This document shows, piece after piece, positions 33,392 to 43,544 of a stretch of 64,000 nt of DNA. Each line of letters opens with the position of its first letter. Within the stretch, counting starts at the first letter, position 1. The DNA is from Fibrisoma limi BUZ 3 (GTDB lineage Bacteria; Bacteroidota; Bacteroidia; Cytophagales; Spirosomataceae). Where the stretch lies: positions 34,671-98,670 of the forward strand of contig NZ_CAIT01000003.1 of NCBI RefSeq assembly GCF_000296815.2, written 5' to 3'. The position numbers and the translations under genes are program-made. The notes below the pieces were generated by a model. The model did no database searches, was not told the origin of the DNA, and was given only the letters and a program-made list of their open reading frames with translations.

Positions 33392-36300
33392 ATGCGACAA
33401 AAACTTCTACTAAGCTGTGCGTTGCTTTTAGGCTGGTTTGTCCCACTGCTGGCGCAGACACGTCAGATAAGCGGGAAAGTAACCGACGAAACAGCCAAGG
33501 ACCTGCCCGGTGTCAGTATTGTCGTTAAAGGTACCCAGCGTGGTACCGTTACGGATGCTAACGGAGACTATAAGCTCACGATTCCCGACGCGGCTACGGT
33601 GGTATTAACGTTTTCGTTTGTGGGCTACCAAAGTCAGGAGCTGAATGCCGCCGGCCAGTCGACGCTGAACGTTGCGCTCAAACCCGACGACAATTCCCTG
33701 GAAGAAGTGGTTGTGGTCGGCTACGGTACGCAGAAGAAAAAAGACCTGACCGGCGCGGTATCGACCATCGATGCCAAAGATGTGGGCGGGCGTCAGACCG
33801 TCCAGATTTCCGAAGCCCTGCAGGGCAGTATTGCGGGGGTATCCGTTACCCGAAGCAGCGGAGCACCGGGGGCGGGTGCCAACATCCTGATCCGGGGCAT
33901 TACGACACTCGGGACCAACAGCCCGCTGATCATCGTAGATGGTGTACCCGTCAGCAGCATCGATAACGTCAACCCCAACGATGTCGAAAACATCACGGTG
34001 CTGAAAGATGCCGCGTCGGCCGCAATCTACGGATCGCGCGGGGCCGCCGGGGTTGTGCTCGTGACGACCAAGCGGGCGCGGGAAGGGCAGAGTAGTTTTG
34101 AGTACAACGTCGAATACGGTGTTCAGAAACCGACGGCTTTGCCTGCCTACGCGAATGCTCCCGAATACATGCGGCTGTTCAACGAGCAGGCCACCAACGA
34201 TGGCTCCTCCAGTGGGCCGTACTCCCAGGATTTTATTGAGAATTTTGAGCGGTACAATCGGGAGCGGCCCGACGTGTTTCCGTTTGCCAATACGGACTGG
34301 CAGAAAACCGTCATGACCCGGGCAACGGCCCCGCGCGTTCGCCATGATCTGGTGTTCACGATGGGAACGGGCAAGATCAAGACGAAAGCATCGTTGGGGT
34401 ATACCAAAGCGGGGGCTTTCTACGACAACTACAACTACGAACGCTACCTGTTCCGGGTCAACAACGATTTGCAGGTAAACGCAAAACTTGGTGTCAATCT
34501 GGACGTTGCCTATAAACGTACTAATACCGTCACGCCGGTCGTTAACCCGATTTACGAAGCCCGCGTGATGCCTCCCATCTACGATGATTTCTATTCGGAT
34601 GGTCGATATGCGCTGGCTAAAGATGGTCGCAACCCGATTGCGCAGTTGAACGAAGGCGGCACGACCAACGGCGCTTATAACCAGATTCTGGCCCGGCTGG
34701 CGTTCAACTTCAAACCGATTGATGGCCTGACGCTGACCGCCCTGGTTTCGCCCACTATCGACCTTGATAAAACTAAATCGTTCTCGAAGCGCATTACGTT
34801 CACCAATCCGGACGGCAGCCCGAGTTCGTTCAGCAACCAGGCCCGCACGACGCTGACCGAAGGCCGAACCGAAAATCTGGCCATCACGGGGCAGTTGCTG
34901 GCTAATTACACCCGGGATTTTGCCGGTGGGCACAACATCGACGTACTGGGCGGCTACGAAGAGATTTACAATAGCAACGAATCGCTGTCGGCATCCCGGA
35001 GCGGCTTTGCGCTGACCGATTTCCCGTATCTGAATGCCGGATCGCAGGAATTGCGGGACAATTCAGGCAGTGCGAGCGAGGTCGCCTTACGGTCTGTGTT
35101 CGGCCGGGTCAAGTACGATTACAAGAACAAGTACTACGTGCAGGGAAATCTGCGCTACGATCAATCGTCACGCTTTAACCGTCAGTACCGGGATGCTCTG
35201 TTCCCATCGGTTTCGGCCGGCTGGACATTGTCGGAAGAAAACTTTCTGCGGACCAATAGCTGGGTTTCGTTTCTAAAACTGCGTGGCTCCTTGGGTGAGG
35301 TAGGTAACGAGCGAATCGGCAACTACCCGTATCAGGCCACGATCAGCTTCAGCAATGCCTTGTTCTACCAGAACGGGGCTGTTGTGCCGCTGAACGGCGG
35401 TGGCCAGGTTGACTATGCCGTCGAGAACATCTCCTGGGAAACGACCCGCACGTTCGACGTTGGCCTGGATGCGGCCTTCCTGAAAAACCGGCTTACAGTT
35501 ACGGCCGATTACTACAAAAAACGCACGTACGATATTCTGCTGGCCCTGGATATTCCGCTGTACCTGGGCTACGAACGCCCGCAGCAGAACGCCGGTATCC
35601 TGGACGTAGAAGGTTGGGAACTGGAAACGAGCTGGCGCGACCGCATCGGTGGTAAAGTGAACTACTCAATTGCCTTCAACCTGGCGGATGCCCGGTCGCG
35701 GATTGTCGATCTGAAAGGCACGCAGGTGCTGGGCAGTTTGTCGACGTTCAAAGGCAGCGAATACAACGAATGGTACGGGTATCGCTCAGCCGGGCTCTAC
35801 CAGACGCAGGACGAAGCCAACAACTCACCCCGCCTGAACACCAACGTAACGGCCGGCGATGTCCGCTACGTCGACATCAACAACGACGGTAAAATTACTC
35901 CCGACGATCGGGTGCTGCTGGGTGGGTCATTACCCCGCTACCAATACGGCAGCACGCTACGGTTCGACTATAACGGTTTCGACTTCGGACTGGTGGTGCA
36001 GGGCGTAGGCAAAAAGCTGAGTCGGCTACCCGATGAGATTGTGCGGCCGTTTGCGGAGGCTTTCGGCAACGTACCAGAGGAAATCATTGGCAGATTCTGG
36101 AGCAGGAATAACACCGCCGAACAGAATTTGCAGGCGCGTTATCCCCGCCTGTCGACCCGGTCGCTGGGGGCTAACTACGAAATGTCCGACTTCTGGCTGA
36201 TCAGCGGGGCGTATTTCCGGGTCAAGAATATTACCCTGGGCTATACACTACGTAATACCTTGCTGAAACGAATCGGGCTGCAATCGACGCGGCTGTACGT

Positions 36301-36418
36301 ATCGGCTAATGACGTCTTTGCCATTCACCGCTTCCCGAGGTACTGGGACCCCGAAGTGGGCAACTCCTCATACCCTATCGTAACGACCTTACTGGCCGGA
36401 GCTACCCTGCGCTTCTAA
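33392..36418 (+). CDS. SusC/RagA-type TonB-linked outer membrane transporter
   Basis: 1008 residues with a signal peptide. Carboxypeptidase-like regulatory domain (RQISGKVTDETAKDLPGVSIVVKGT), TonB box-type EEVVVVGYGTQKKKDLTGAVS, plug domain (LQGSIAGVSVTRSSGAPGAGANILIRG, YGSRGAAGVVLVTTK), and a long barrel ending in LAGATLRF. There is no STN domain, so it is not the sigma-signalling type. It imports a polymer fragment together with the SusD next door. The following SusD and exported unknown protein make a three-gene operon. Confidence 0.95.
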   Translation: MRQKLLLSCALLLGWFVPLLAQTRQISGKVTDETAKDLPGVSIVVKGTQRGTVTDANGDYKLTIPDAATVVLTFSFVGYQSQELNAAGQSTLNVALKPDDNSLEEVVVVGYGTQKKKDLTGAVSTIDAKDVGGRQTVQISEALQGSIAGVSVTRSSGAPGAGANILIRGITTLGTNSPLIIVDGVPVSSIDNVNPNDVENITVLKDAASAAIYGSRGAAGVVLVTTKRAREGQSSFEYNVEYGVQKPTALPAYANAPEYMRLFNEQATNDGSSSGPYSQDFIENFERYNRERPDVFPFANTDWQKTVMTRATAPRVRHDLVFTMGTGKIKTKASLGYTKAGAFYDNYNYERYLFRVNNDLQVNAKLGVNLDVAYKRTNTVTPVVNPIYEARVMPPIYDDFYSDGRYALAKDGRNPIAQLNEGGTTNGAYNQILARLAFNFKPIDGLTLTALVSPTIDLDKTKSFSKRITFTNPDGSPSSFSNQARTTLTEGRTENLAITGQLLANYTRDFAGGHNIDVLGGYEEIYNSNESLSASRSGFALTDFPYLNAGSQELRDNSGSASEVALRSVFGRVKYDYKNKYYVQGNLRYDQSSRFNRQYRDALFPSVSAGWTLSEENFLRTNSWVSFLKLRGSLGEVGNERIGNYPYQATISFSNALFYQNGAVVPLNGGGQVDYAVENISWETTRTFDVGLDAAFLKNRLTVTADYYKKRTYDILLALDIPLYLGYERPQQNAGILDVEGWELETSWRDRIGGKVNYSIAFNLADARSRIVDLKGTQVLGSLSTFKGSEYNEWYGYRSAGLYQTQDEANNSPRLNTNVTAGDVRYVDINNDGKITPDDRVLLGGSLPRYQYGSTLRFDYNGFDFGLVVQGVGKKLSRLPDEIVRPFAEAFGNVPEEIIGRFWSRNNTAEQNLQARYPRLSTRSLGANYEMSDFWLISGAYFRVKNITLGYTLRNTLLKRIGLQSTRLYVSANDVFAIHRFPRYWDPEVGNSSYPIVTTLLAGATLRF

Positions 36419-36454
36419 TCAACCCCTGATTTCTGAACCGCCAACCCATTAGCC

Positions 36455-38137
36455 ATGAAGAATTTAGTTTCTATACTCTTGCTGACAGCCAGCGTTACAG
36501 CCTGCAATACGCTGGACCTGAACCCGCTGTCCGAACCATCGTCGGAGACGTTTTATTCAAATCAGACGGAGCTTGAGCTGGCCGTTAACGATCTCTACCG
36601 GCTCGATTTCTGGGGCAACGACAATGAACAGTTCACCGATAACTACTGGCACCGGGGGCAGTTGGGCAACGCCGTTACGTTCGGTACGATGAACGCCGAA
36701 GACGGTACCGTTCAGGCTTACTGGACAGCCTGCTACAAAGCCATTGCCCGCGCCAACTCGTTTCTGGCTAACAAAGACCGGGCGAAAGCGAACACACCCG
36801 CTACGGTGATGACGCAACTGGAAGCGGAGATGCGGCTGATCCGGGCGTATCAGTATTCGCGGCTGATTACCCACTTCGGCGACGTACCGCTGATGACCAA
36901 ACCGATGGTACTGGAAGAATCGTATGCTGTTACTCGCACGAGTCAGGCGGAGATTCTGAAATTTATCTTCGACGAACTGGATTTTGCCATCGCCAACCTG
37001 CCGCAGTCGTATCCGGCTTCGGCCGTTAAGCGGCTGACCAAAGGGGCGGCTCTGGCAGTTAAAGCCCGAACGGCTCTTTACACCGGCAACTGGGCGGTTG
37101 CTAAAGACGCTGCTCAGGCTATCATGCAGTTTACAGGAGCCGGTGCCTACAGCCTGCATCCCGGCTACAGCCAGTTGTTTCTGAAGGCTGGTGAAACCAG
37201 TCCGGAACTGATTATCAGCATCCCGCGCGACGAAGCGCAGAAGGTATTTACGTCCGGTACGAACGTTCAGGATCAGTTACCCCGGGTTACAGGTGGTTTT
37301 GGAGCGCAGATTCCAACCCGGGAGATGGTCGACGCCTACGAATGCCGGGATGGCAAACCCATTGATGAGTCGCCCCTGTATAACCCAAAAGAACCGTTCA
37401 AAAACCGCGACCCGCGGCTGACGGCTTCCATCGTTGAATTCGGTACGCAATGGCTTGGGTACACGTATCAGCCGCATCCGGATTCAACCACCATTTTCAG
37501 CTCCAAAGAAAATCGACGCGTATCAAATCTGGATACGCGGGCCGTGGCCGCTTTTGCCAGCTTCACGGGGTTTCTCTGGAAAAAAGGGGTTGACCAAAGC
37601 TGGGCCGATAAACGCAGCGAAGACAACGACGCGATTCTGTTCCGATACGCCGAAGTGCTGCTTACCTACGCCGAAGCCAAAATCGAACTGGGCGAGATTG
37701 ACGCCAGTGTGCTCAATGCCATCAACCAGGTACGGGCCAGGGCTTATGGGGTGGCTGTGGGCCAGACATCGGCGTACCCGGCCGTCACGACCAGCGACCC
37801 CGCTGAACTTCGGCGCATCGTCCGGCGCGAACGGCGGGTTGAGTTTGCCAAAGAAGGGTTACGATACATGGATTTGATCCGGTGGCGGCTGGCCGAAAAA
37901 GCCCTGACCCGGCCCGTTATTGGCTTACCTGACCCGGCGGCTCAAAACCGCGCGAAGTGGCCGTTCCCGGGCGTAACGCCTATCGACGACGACGGCATTG
38001 CCGATTATTCGGGTTTCGGTGCCGACGTCAAAGTGGTGGCGCAGCGGAGTTTCGATAAAGCAAGGCAATACCTCTGGCCCATACCGGCCCTGGAGCGCCG
38101 GGTCAATCCAAATCTTACTCAAAACCCTGGTTATTAA
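36455..38137 (+). CDS. SusD/RagB-type surface lipoprotein
   Basis: 560 residues, lipoprotein signal (LLLTASVTACNTLDLNP, lipobox Cys). SusD-like TPR layout: SSETFYSNQTELELAVNDLYRL, the AEMRLIRAYQYSRLITHFGDVPL helix pair, and the C-terminal VRRERRVEFAKEGLRYMDLIRWRLAEKAL ending ALERRVNPNLTQNPGY. It binds the glycan or other ligand at the cell surface and hands it to the SusC partner 37 bases upstream. Confidence 0.95.
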   Translation: MKNLVSILLLTASVTACNTLDLNPLSEPSSETFYSNQTELELAVNDLYRLDFWGNDNEQFTDNYWHRGQLGNAVTFGTMNAEDGTVQAYWTACYKAIARANSFLANKDRAKANTPATVMTQLEAEMRLIRAYQYSRLITHFGDVPLMTKPMVLEESYAVTRTSQAEILKFIFDELDFAIANLPQSYPASAVKRLTKGAALAVKARTALYTGNWAVAKDAAQAIMQFTGAGAYSLHPGYSQLFLKAGETSPELIISIPRDEAQKVFTSGTNVQDQLPRVTGGFGAQIPTREMVDAYECRDGKPIDESPLYNPKEPFKNRDPRLTASIVEFGTQWLGYTYQPHPDSTTIFSSKENRRVSNLDTRAVAAFASFTGFLWKKGVDQSWADKRSEDNDAILFRYAEVLLTYAEAKIELGEIDASVLNAINQVRARAYGVAVGQTSAYPAVTTSDPAELRRIVRRERRVEFAKEGLRYMDLIRWRLAEKALTRPVIGLPDPAAQNRAKWPFPGVTPIDDDGIADYSGFGADVKVVAQRSFDKARQYLWPIPALERRVNPNLTQNPGY

Positions 38138-38212
38138 CGGTTCCCCTGCGACTTTGTATATAGTCGCTCAATCGCCGGACCGTAGTTGATTCTTAATCCA
38201 ATCCTTGCGTTA

Positions 38213-40693
38213 ATGAAAAAATTGATTCTTCCGGTTTGTCTTGCCGCCGGGCTTCTGATGCTGAGTCAACCGGTAACTGCCCAGCCGAAAGGCAGGCCAT
38301 CGTACAGCGGCATTTACCCGCACCTGGCTATGTACAACAATGAAGGGGAGTGCGGCACCGGCGCGGTGGTTCCCTGGGCGGGAAAACTCTGGGTCGTTAC
38401 CTACGGGCCGCATCTGCCGTTCGGGTCGTCGGATAAGCTGTACGAAATCACGGCGGATTTGCAGCAGACCGTTCGCCCGGAAAGCATCGGTGGCACACCT
38501 GCCAACCGGATGATCCACCCCGAAAGCGGGCAGTTGTTCATTGGTCCCTACGCCATTGATAGCAAAGGCAGCGTACGGGTGATGCCCTACAAAGCCATGC
38601 CGGGACGCCATACCGGGAACGCCCGCCACCTGAGTGATCCGAAAAACAAGATCTACTACGGCACGATGGAAGAGGGCTTTTATGAAGTTGATGTCAAAAC
38701 CCTGACCCCAACCCTGCTGTACGAAGACGGAAACATCAAACACGAGAAAGGTGCCGACGAAACGGGGAACCAGCCAACGTCGCTGCTGCCGGGGGCGCAC
38801 GGAAAAGGGCTGTATTCGGGCCAGGGCGTGATGGTGTATTCCAACAACGGCGAAACCGGTCAGAAAGCACTGGAGCAGTTTGATATTGACGCCGGCGCAC
38901 TGTCTGAGTGGGATGGAAAAAACTGGACGGTGGTACGTCGGAATCAGTTCGTGGAGGTGACCGGTCCCGGTGGTATCTATGGCAATAAGAATCCGGATAC
39001 TGATCCGATCTGGGCGACGGGCTGGGACCACAAATCAGTTTTGCTCGGCGTTCGTGACCAGCAGGCAGGCTGGCGTTTTTTCCGGTTGCCCAAAGCCAGC
39101 CACAGCTACGATGGTGCCCACGGCTGGAACACCGAATGGCCACGTATCCGGGATGTCGGTACGGCTGGCAAACCGGATTACCTGATGACGATGCACGGCC
39201 TGTTCTGGCGTTTTCCGGGCAGCTTTACGGTGTCCAATACCGCCGGTATTCGTCCCCGGTCGGCGTACCTGAAAGTGATTGGCGACTTCGCCCGCTGGAA
39301 CGACCAACTGGTGTTTGGTTGCGATGACTCGGCTCAGAAGGAGTTCCTGAATAAGCGGAAGGTAAAGGGGAACATCGAGGGGCCCGGCCAGTCAAACTCA
39401 AACCTGTGGTTTGCACCACTGAACCTGCCCGATCAGCTTGGCCCCAATACGGCCGAGGGCGCCGTCTGGCTCAACGAAGCGGTTAAAGCCAACGATCCCT
39501 CCGAGCCGTTTCTGTTTGCGGGCTGGGCCAACCGCTCAGCCTGGGTGCAGAACAACAGTGACGCAGCCGTAACCATTACGTTCGAGGTGGACAAAGCCGG
39601 TAAGGGTACGTGGTCATCACTCCAAACGGCAACTGTGGGCCCCCGCGCTGCTGTTCAGGTTGCTTTTCCTACCAACGCAGCCGGTGAATGGATTCGCTTA
39701 TCGTCAAACAAGGCAGCTAACCTATCCGCCCATTTTTCGTACGCGACTAACGACCCTCGCAGCACTTCTACCAACTCCATATTTGCCGGTCTGAGCAATG
39801 TATCCTCGGCCAGTTTGGCGGGGGGTATGCTGTATGGTCTGGGTAAGAATCGCCGGGCGCTGGGACTGGCAGCCGTTACGTTCGAAGGCACCAGGCCGGG
39901 CGATGTCGGCTACTATGAACTCAACGCTGACATGCAACTGATCCGGAAAGAGGATACCGAAACGCACTCGTTCATCAAAAGCAAGTTTGCGATCCCGCAG
40001 AAAGTCGTGACGATCGATGACGCAAGCGTACTGGTTGTTGACGATAAAGGCCGTCGCTGGCGGCTACCACTGGGCAACGACGCGTACACAAACCTGACGA
40101 ATCAGGCTACGCTGCGAATTTGCCGTGAGGTAGCCACCGAACGGGATTTGTTTAACTGCCACGGTACGTTCTACGAGCTACCGGCCGAAAACGCTGACGG
40201 ATACGCTAAAATCCGGCCGATTGCTTCGCACAACCTACGTATCAACGATTATGCATCGTACCGCGGGCTGCTGCTGATGACAGGGATTGACCTGCAAATG
40301 GCGGCTAAAAATGAACACATCATTGTGTCGGACGACAAAAAAGCGGCTGTCTGGGCCGGGGTGATTGATGATCTGTGGAAGCTGGGCAAACCAACGGGAC
40401 ATGGTGGTCCCTGGAAAAATACCACGGTTCGGGCCAACGAAACCTCTGATCCTTACCTGATTGGTTTTTATGATCAGCGGAGTTTGCAACTGTCGCACAA
40501 GGCAACCGGCCCCGTTACGTTCACGGTAGAAGCTGATCCGGTTGGCACGGGCGTCTGGATGCCGTATAAAACGTTCATGATCACACCGGGGCAAGTGGCT
40601 AACTTCGCTTTTCCGAAGGATTTTCAGGCCCGCTGGGTGCGCTTCAAAACCGACAAAGCCTGCGAAGCGACTGCGTTGCTGGAGTACAAATAA
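38213..40693 (+). CDS. Large exported protein of unknown function, SusCD-linked
   Basis: 826 residues from the ATG at 38213, with a signal peptide (LPVCLAAGLLMLSQPVTAQP). The first half reads as beta-propeller-like blades with repeated LWVVTYGPHLPFGSSDKLYEI, RHLSDPKNKIYYGTMEEGFYEVDV type strands. The second half includes two similar strand-rich stretches, VTITFEVDKAGKGTWSSLQT and VTFTVEADPVGTGVWMPYKT, each followed by a VQVAFP/VANFAFP-W-R(L/F) segment, so an internal duplication. No catalytic motif of a known glycoside hydrolase is visible. Third gene of the SusCD operon; possibly a surface glycan-binding or degrading protein. Confidence 0.75.
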   Translation: MKKLILPVCLAAGLLMLSQPVTAQPKGRPSYSGIYPHLAMYNNEGECGTGAVVPWAGKLWVVTYGPHLPFGSSDKLYEITADLQQTVRPESIGGTPANRMIHPESGQLFIGPYAIDSKGSVRVMPYKAMPGRHTGNARHLSDPKNKIYYGTMEEGFYEVDVKTLTPTLLYEDGNIKHEKGADETGNQPTSLLPGAHGKGLYSGQGVMVYSNNGETGQKALEQFDIDAGALSEWDGKNWTVVRRNQFVEVTGPGGIYGNKNPDTDPIWATGWDHKSVLLGVRDQQAGWRFFRLPKASHSYDGAHGWNTEWPRIRDVGTAGKPDYLMTMHGLFWRFPGSFTVSNTAGIRPRSAYLKVIGDFARWNDQLVFGCDDSAQKEFLNKRKVKGNIEGPGQSNSNLWFAPLNLPDQLGPNTAEGAVWLNEAVKANDPSEPFLFAGWANRSAWVQNNSDAAVTITFEVDKAGKGTWSSLQTATVGPRAAVQVAFPTNAAGEWIRLSSNKAANLSAHFSYATNDPRSTSTNSIFAGLSNVSSASLAGGMLYGLGKNRRALGLAAVTFEGTRPGDVGYYELNADMQLIRKEDTETHSFIKSKFAIPQKVVTIDDASVLVVDDKGRRWRLPLGNDAYTNLTNQATLRICREVATERDLFNCHGTFYELPAENADGYAKIRPIASHNLRINDYASYRGLLLMTGIDLQMAAKNEHIIVSDDKKAAVWAGVIDDLWKLGKPTGHGGPWKNTTVRANETSDPYLIGFYDQRSLQLSHKATGPVTFTVEADPVGTGVWMPYKTFMITPGQVANFAFPKDFQARWVRFKTDKACEATALLEYK

Positions 40694-40756
40694 GGGATAA
40701 GCTAAGTTAGCTGTTCCCCGAAATGGCCTGTTTTGAAAGGCGATCTGCATGCATAA

Positions 40757-40798
40757 CCCAACCGGTCATGATAGTTGTTAACTACCTGACCGGTTGGG
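40757..40798. terminator. Bidirectional hairpin between converging genes
   Basis: Perfect 12-bp arms CCCAACCGGTCA and TGACCGGTTGGG separated by 18 bases, between the stop of the SusCD-linked protein and the stop of the haloperoxidase-like gene. Confidence 0.65.
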
Positions 40799-40866
40799 AA
40801 TACTTCTCAGATTGCGAGGGGTGGTATAAGCGGAAAGCAACGTATTGTACTCAAAATCAAACTATT

Positions 40867-42417
40867 TTATAAACCGGATCTATCAGCCTGGCCGCGCTCG
40901 ATGGCGTACTTGGCGATATTCTTACCACAGGTCAGCCCGGCTTCACAATCAAATCGGTAATGAATCAGACCGTAGATCCGTGAATCAGAAGCTTCCAGAG
41001 CGCGGGACCAGAACTCAGTTGCGCGATCCGGAAAGACATAACCCAGCACCGTAGCTGCGGCTGCCGAGAAAGTCGAGTGGCCGGACGTGTACGACGGAAA
41101 ATTAGGCAAGCCCACCGAGGTTTTTAGACCGAACTGCTGCGGGCGTGGGTAATAGTAATAGAATTTCGTTTCCCAGCAGCATACACCCGCGTCCATGAGC
41201 GTGGTGCCGACCAACGCCAGGGTGCGGGCCATACGTATTTCGCTGAAGCGGGCTTCGTGAGCAGCATCGGCTGCCGTTCGGTGCCAGTGACCGGGCGGGG
41301 TATAACTTCCCACCCCATCGGCCCAATAATTAGCGATACGGGCTTGCTCACGCGTCTGGTTTCCGTTGATGGCCTTCAGCTCATCAAGGGCTTTCTTGAA
41401 ATCCGGGCTATCCAATGCCGGCGGAGGGCCGGGGCGTAGCTTGGCAATCGTTGCTTTATCGAAGTTCCAGGGCGCAACGGCTCCGTAGTTGGGCAGCATG
41501 GGTGGACGGGCCGGAATCTCCTGACTGACCCAGATTTCGCTCAATCCTCGGGATTTAGCGGCTGCAATCATGTCGGTCGTGAGGGCCTGGTTATTGGCGG
41601 CACTCATGCCGTCGGTTCTGGCCCGGGCCATCACTTTAGCCGCCACCTGACTGCCGAGATCAGCCCCGGCTACCAGATCACTTGCTACGTTCATGCCGGC
41701 CCACAAACGGCTGTTACGGTGTTCGGCCAGTTTCGCATCCAGAAACGGGACTTCGCCGGGGAACATGGCTTTCAGGACTGTGTACGAAGCAGCCGCAACG
41801 ACCGCATCCTCCGAAGGATACGATGGTAAAGCTGATGTAGGCAACGCAGCCCGTACTGTTCCATCTACCTTCGACGGTGCCGACCGCCCAAACTGGTATT
41901 TATAATGCCAGGCGCTAACCAACGCATCATATTGGGCAACGCTCAGGTATGACAGCGCCCGTGCCGTATAAGGCGGGTTCGCAAACGGGAAGCGTGGATC
42001 AGCCAGGGGATTGTTGGGGTCAGGATTCGGGTACTTACCGTCGGGCGTCGACGCGGGTGGTACATTGTAGCGGGCGGCCAATTCGCGGGCGATCTCGTTC
42101 CAGCGGTACACGGCCCCGGCGCCCCAGTAGGTAACAGCTTCCTGCTGTTCGCGGGTCAGGCTCGCCGACTTTGACTTGAGGTCGGTTAGCTCAGCCTGGT
42201 ACTCGGTTGAGGACACGGACGCGGGTGTCGATACGGTTACGTCGGTTGGAGCCGTCAGAATATAGGTCTTCCACGTACCAGCTTTTTCGTCGACGCTGGC
42301 GGGGGCGTAACCGACACGCTGTGGTTCGTCAATGGTTTTGTCGCAGGAAGTCAATACGGACGAAAGACCCAGTACTGACAGGTTGAGTATGAGAATGTTA
42401 CGGAGTATTCGTTTCAT
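40867..42417 (-). CDS. Vanadium haloperoxidase/PAP2-like lipoprotein, intact active site
   Basis: 516 residues with a lipobox (VLTSC at about 20-24). The C-terminal third has the complete PAP2/vanadium-haloperoxidase set: Lys-x6-Arg-Pro in KFYYYYPRP, PSYTSGHS, and SR-x5-His in SRIYGLIH. Known enzymes use vanadate to oxidise halides, or are acid phosphatases of the same fold. Placed at the cell envelope by its signal. The neighbouring barrel gene ends 12 bases before it on the same strand. A paralogous pair lies at 45.7-48.3 kb. Confidence 0.88.
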   Translation of the reverse strand: MKRILRNILILNLSVLGLSSVLTSCDKTIDEPQRVGYAPASVDEKAGTWKTYILTAPTDVTVSTPASVSSTEYQAELTDLKSKSASLTREQQEAVTYWGAGAVYRWNEIARELAARYNVPPASTPDGKYPNPDPNNPLADPRFPFANPPYTARALSYLSVAQYDALVSAWHYKYQFGRSAPSKVDGTVRAALPTSALPSYPSEDAVVAAASYTVLKAMFPGEVPFLDAKLAEHRNSRLWAGMNVASDLVAGADLGSQVAAKVMARARTDGMSAANNQALTTDMIAAAKSRGLSEIWVSQEIPARPPMLPNYGAVAPWNFDKATIAKLRPGPPPALDSPDFKKALDELKAINGNQTREQARIANYWADGVGSYTPPGHWHRTAADAAHEARFSEIRMARTLALVGTTLMDAGVCCWETKFYYYYPRPQQFGLKTSVGLPNFPSYTSGHSTFSAAAATVLGYVFPDRATEFWSRALEASDSRIYGLIHYRFDCEAGLTCGKNIAKYAIERGQADRSGL

Positions 42418-42429
42418 GGAAGTAAGTCA

Positions 42430-43314
42430 CTAAAAATTTAACTGATACAACAGACCCACCGAGTAACTGGTACTCTGGCCAACATTCAGGCCGCTGGTGA
42501 CGTAGCCGATGCGAGCATTCACCCCGATGTTGCGGGGCTGAAATTTGCCGTACCAGCCTACCGATGTCGCTTCCATCTTGTTGGTCGGGAAAGGCATATC
42601 GTTCCGGCGAATATTATCGCCCGACGTGCAGGCGAATCGCTCGGCCCATACCTCCGTCTGCCAGGTTTTACGCAGAACACCTAATCGGATACCGGCATCA
42701 ATGGCGTTCGGGACGCTCACTTCGTCAGTGTTGTATAGCCGGTCGTGGGCCTGGTATCCGTCGCGGTCGATCCGGATGTTGCTCCGCCAGTTGTAGCTGC
42801 CGTGGGTCGTTACGTACAATCCGGTGCCGGGGTGGGTATAATTGAGCAGCAAACGACCCGTAACGGTGCGGGCCTGTAGGCCAATTGACATCGGCAGAAA
42901 ATCCGGTACGTAATTGCTGACCGGAATCGAAGCGCCCGCTAAGCCGTTGACTGAAAAGCCTTTGTGATCGAAGAGCTTGTATTTCAACCAGCCCGACAGA
43001 TCCTGCATGCCTTTCTGGCCCATCAGGTTACCCGCACTGGTTTCGGTCCAGACGTACGGCAAGCTCAGGATGACGTTGAAGCGGTCGGTAATGCCGATGG
43101 CCGGCATGAGCATAACGCTCTGAGTTGTGTGCGTCCCGATGTTGAGATTTTCGCGCTTGAGTGTTCCTTCCCAATATTGATTCCAGGAGCTACGGCTGTA
43201 AATGCCCGCAATACAAACGGACTTTCTGGGCATATAAATCGCATCGCTGGGCATTTGTGCCCGCGCGATGCTGCTTATCAGTAGGAGAAGTCCTACGTAA
43301 AGAATTCGTTTCAT
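42430..43314 (-). CDS. Outer-membrane beta-barrel protein, partner of the haloperoxidase-like gene
   Basis: 294 residues with a signal peptide (MKRILYVGLLLLISSIARAQ). Amphipathic strands and a C-terminal strand ending in Phe (LLYQLNF) make an outer-membrane barrel of the phenol-degradation/MetA-like or transporter type. It is a paralog of 47414-48319, with the shared segment L(N)IGT-TTQS and SLPYVWTETSAG against AAPYIRTESSAG. Only 12 bases separate it from the haloperoxidase-like gene, so the two are probably cotranscribed. Confidence 0.82.
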   Translation of the reverse strand: MKRILYVGLLLLISSIARAQMPSDAIYMPRKSVCIAGIYSRSSWNQYWEGTLKRENLNIGTHTTQSVMLMPAIGITDRFNVILSLPYVWTETSAGNLMGQKGMQDLSGWLKYKLFDHKGFSVNGLAGASIPVSNYVPDFLPMSIGLQARTVTGRLLLNYTHPGTGLYVTTHGSYNWRSNIRIDRDGYQAHDRLYNTDEVSVPNAIDAGIRLGVLRKTWQTEVWAERFACTSGDNIRRNDMPFPTNKMEATSVGWYGKFQPRNIGVNARIGYVTSGLNVGQSTSYSVGLLYQLNF

Positions 43315-43422
43315 ACTAATTGTGAAGATTCGAATGCTATGTAAATCTTAGAGGGGAGCAGCTTGATCTCCTAAGTCCGTAGCCAGTCCTGTTAATACCC
43401 ACAATCACGCTGAAGGCTCCGT

Positions 43423-43461
43423 AGCGCCGTAGATGTGGTCTTATTACTCACCTACGGCGCT
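43423..43461 (-). terminator. Hairpin after the second barrel gene of the cluster
   Basis: 10-bp perfect arms (AGCGCCGTAG / CTACGGCGCT) with a 19-base loop, about 85 bases past the stop of the barrel gene at 43545. It may end that transcript before the next barrel-haloperoxidase pair. Confidence 0.5.
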
Positions 43462-43544
43462 TGAAGAGGAAGGTTCATAGAACATGCTATCAGCAAGTTG
43501 CCCATACCGGGTTTTGATCGGGATCTGATCGCTGCGGACCTGCT

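Noticed and set aside
33605..34933. 442-codon open frame on the minus strand
   Set aside because: Antisense to SusC with no recognisable domain or plausible start; an artefact of codon bias.
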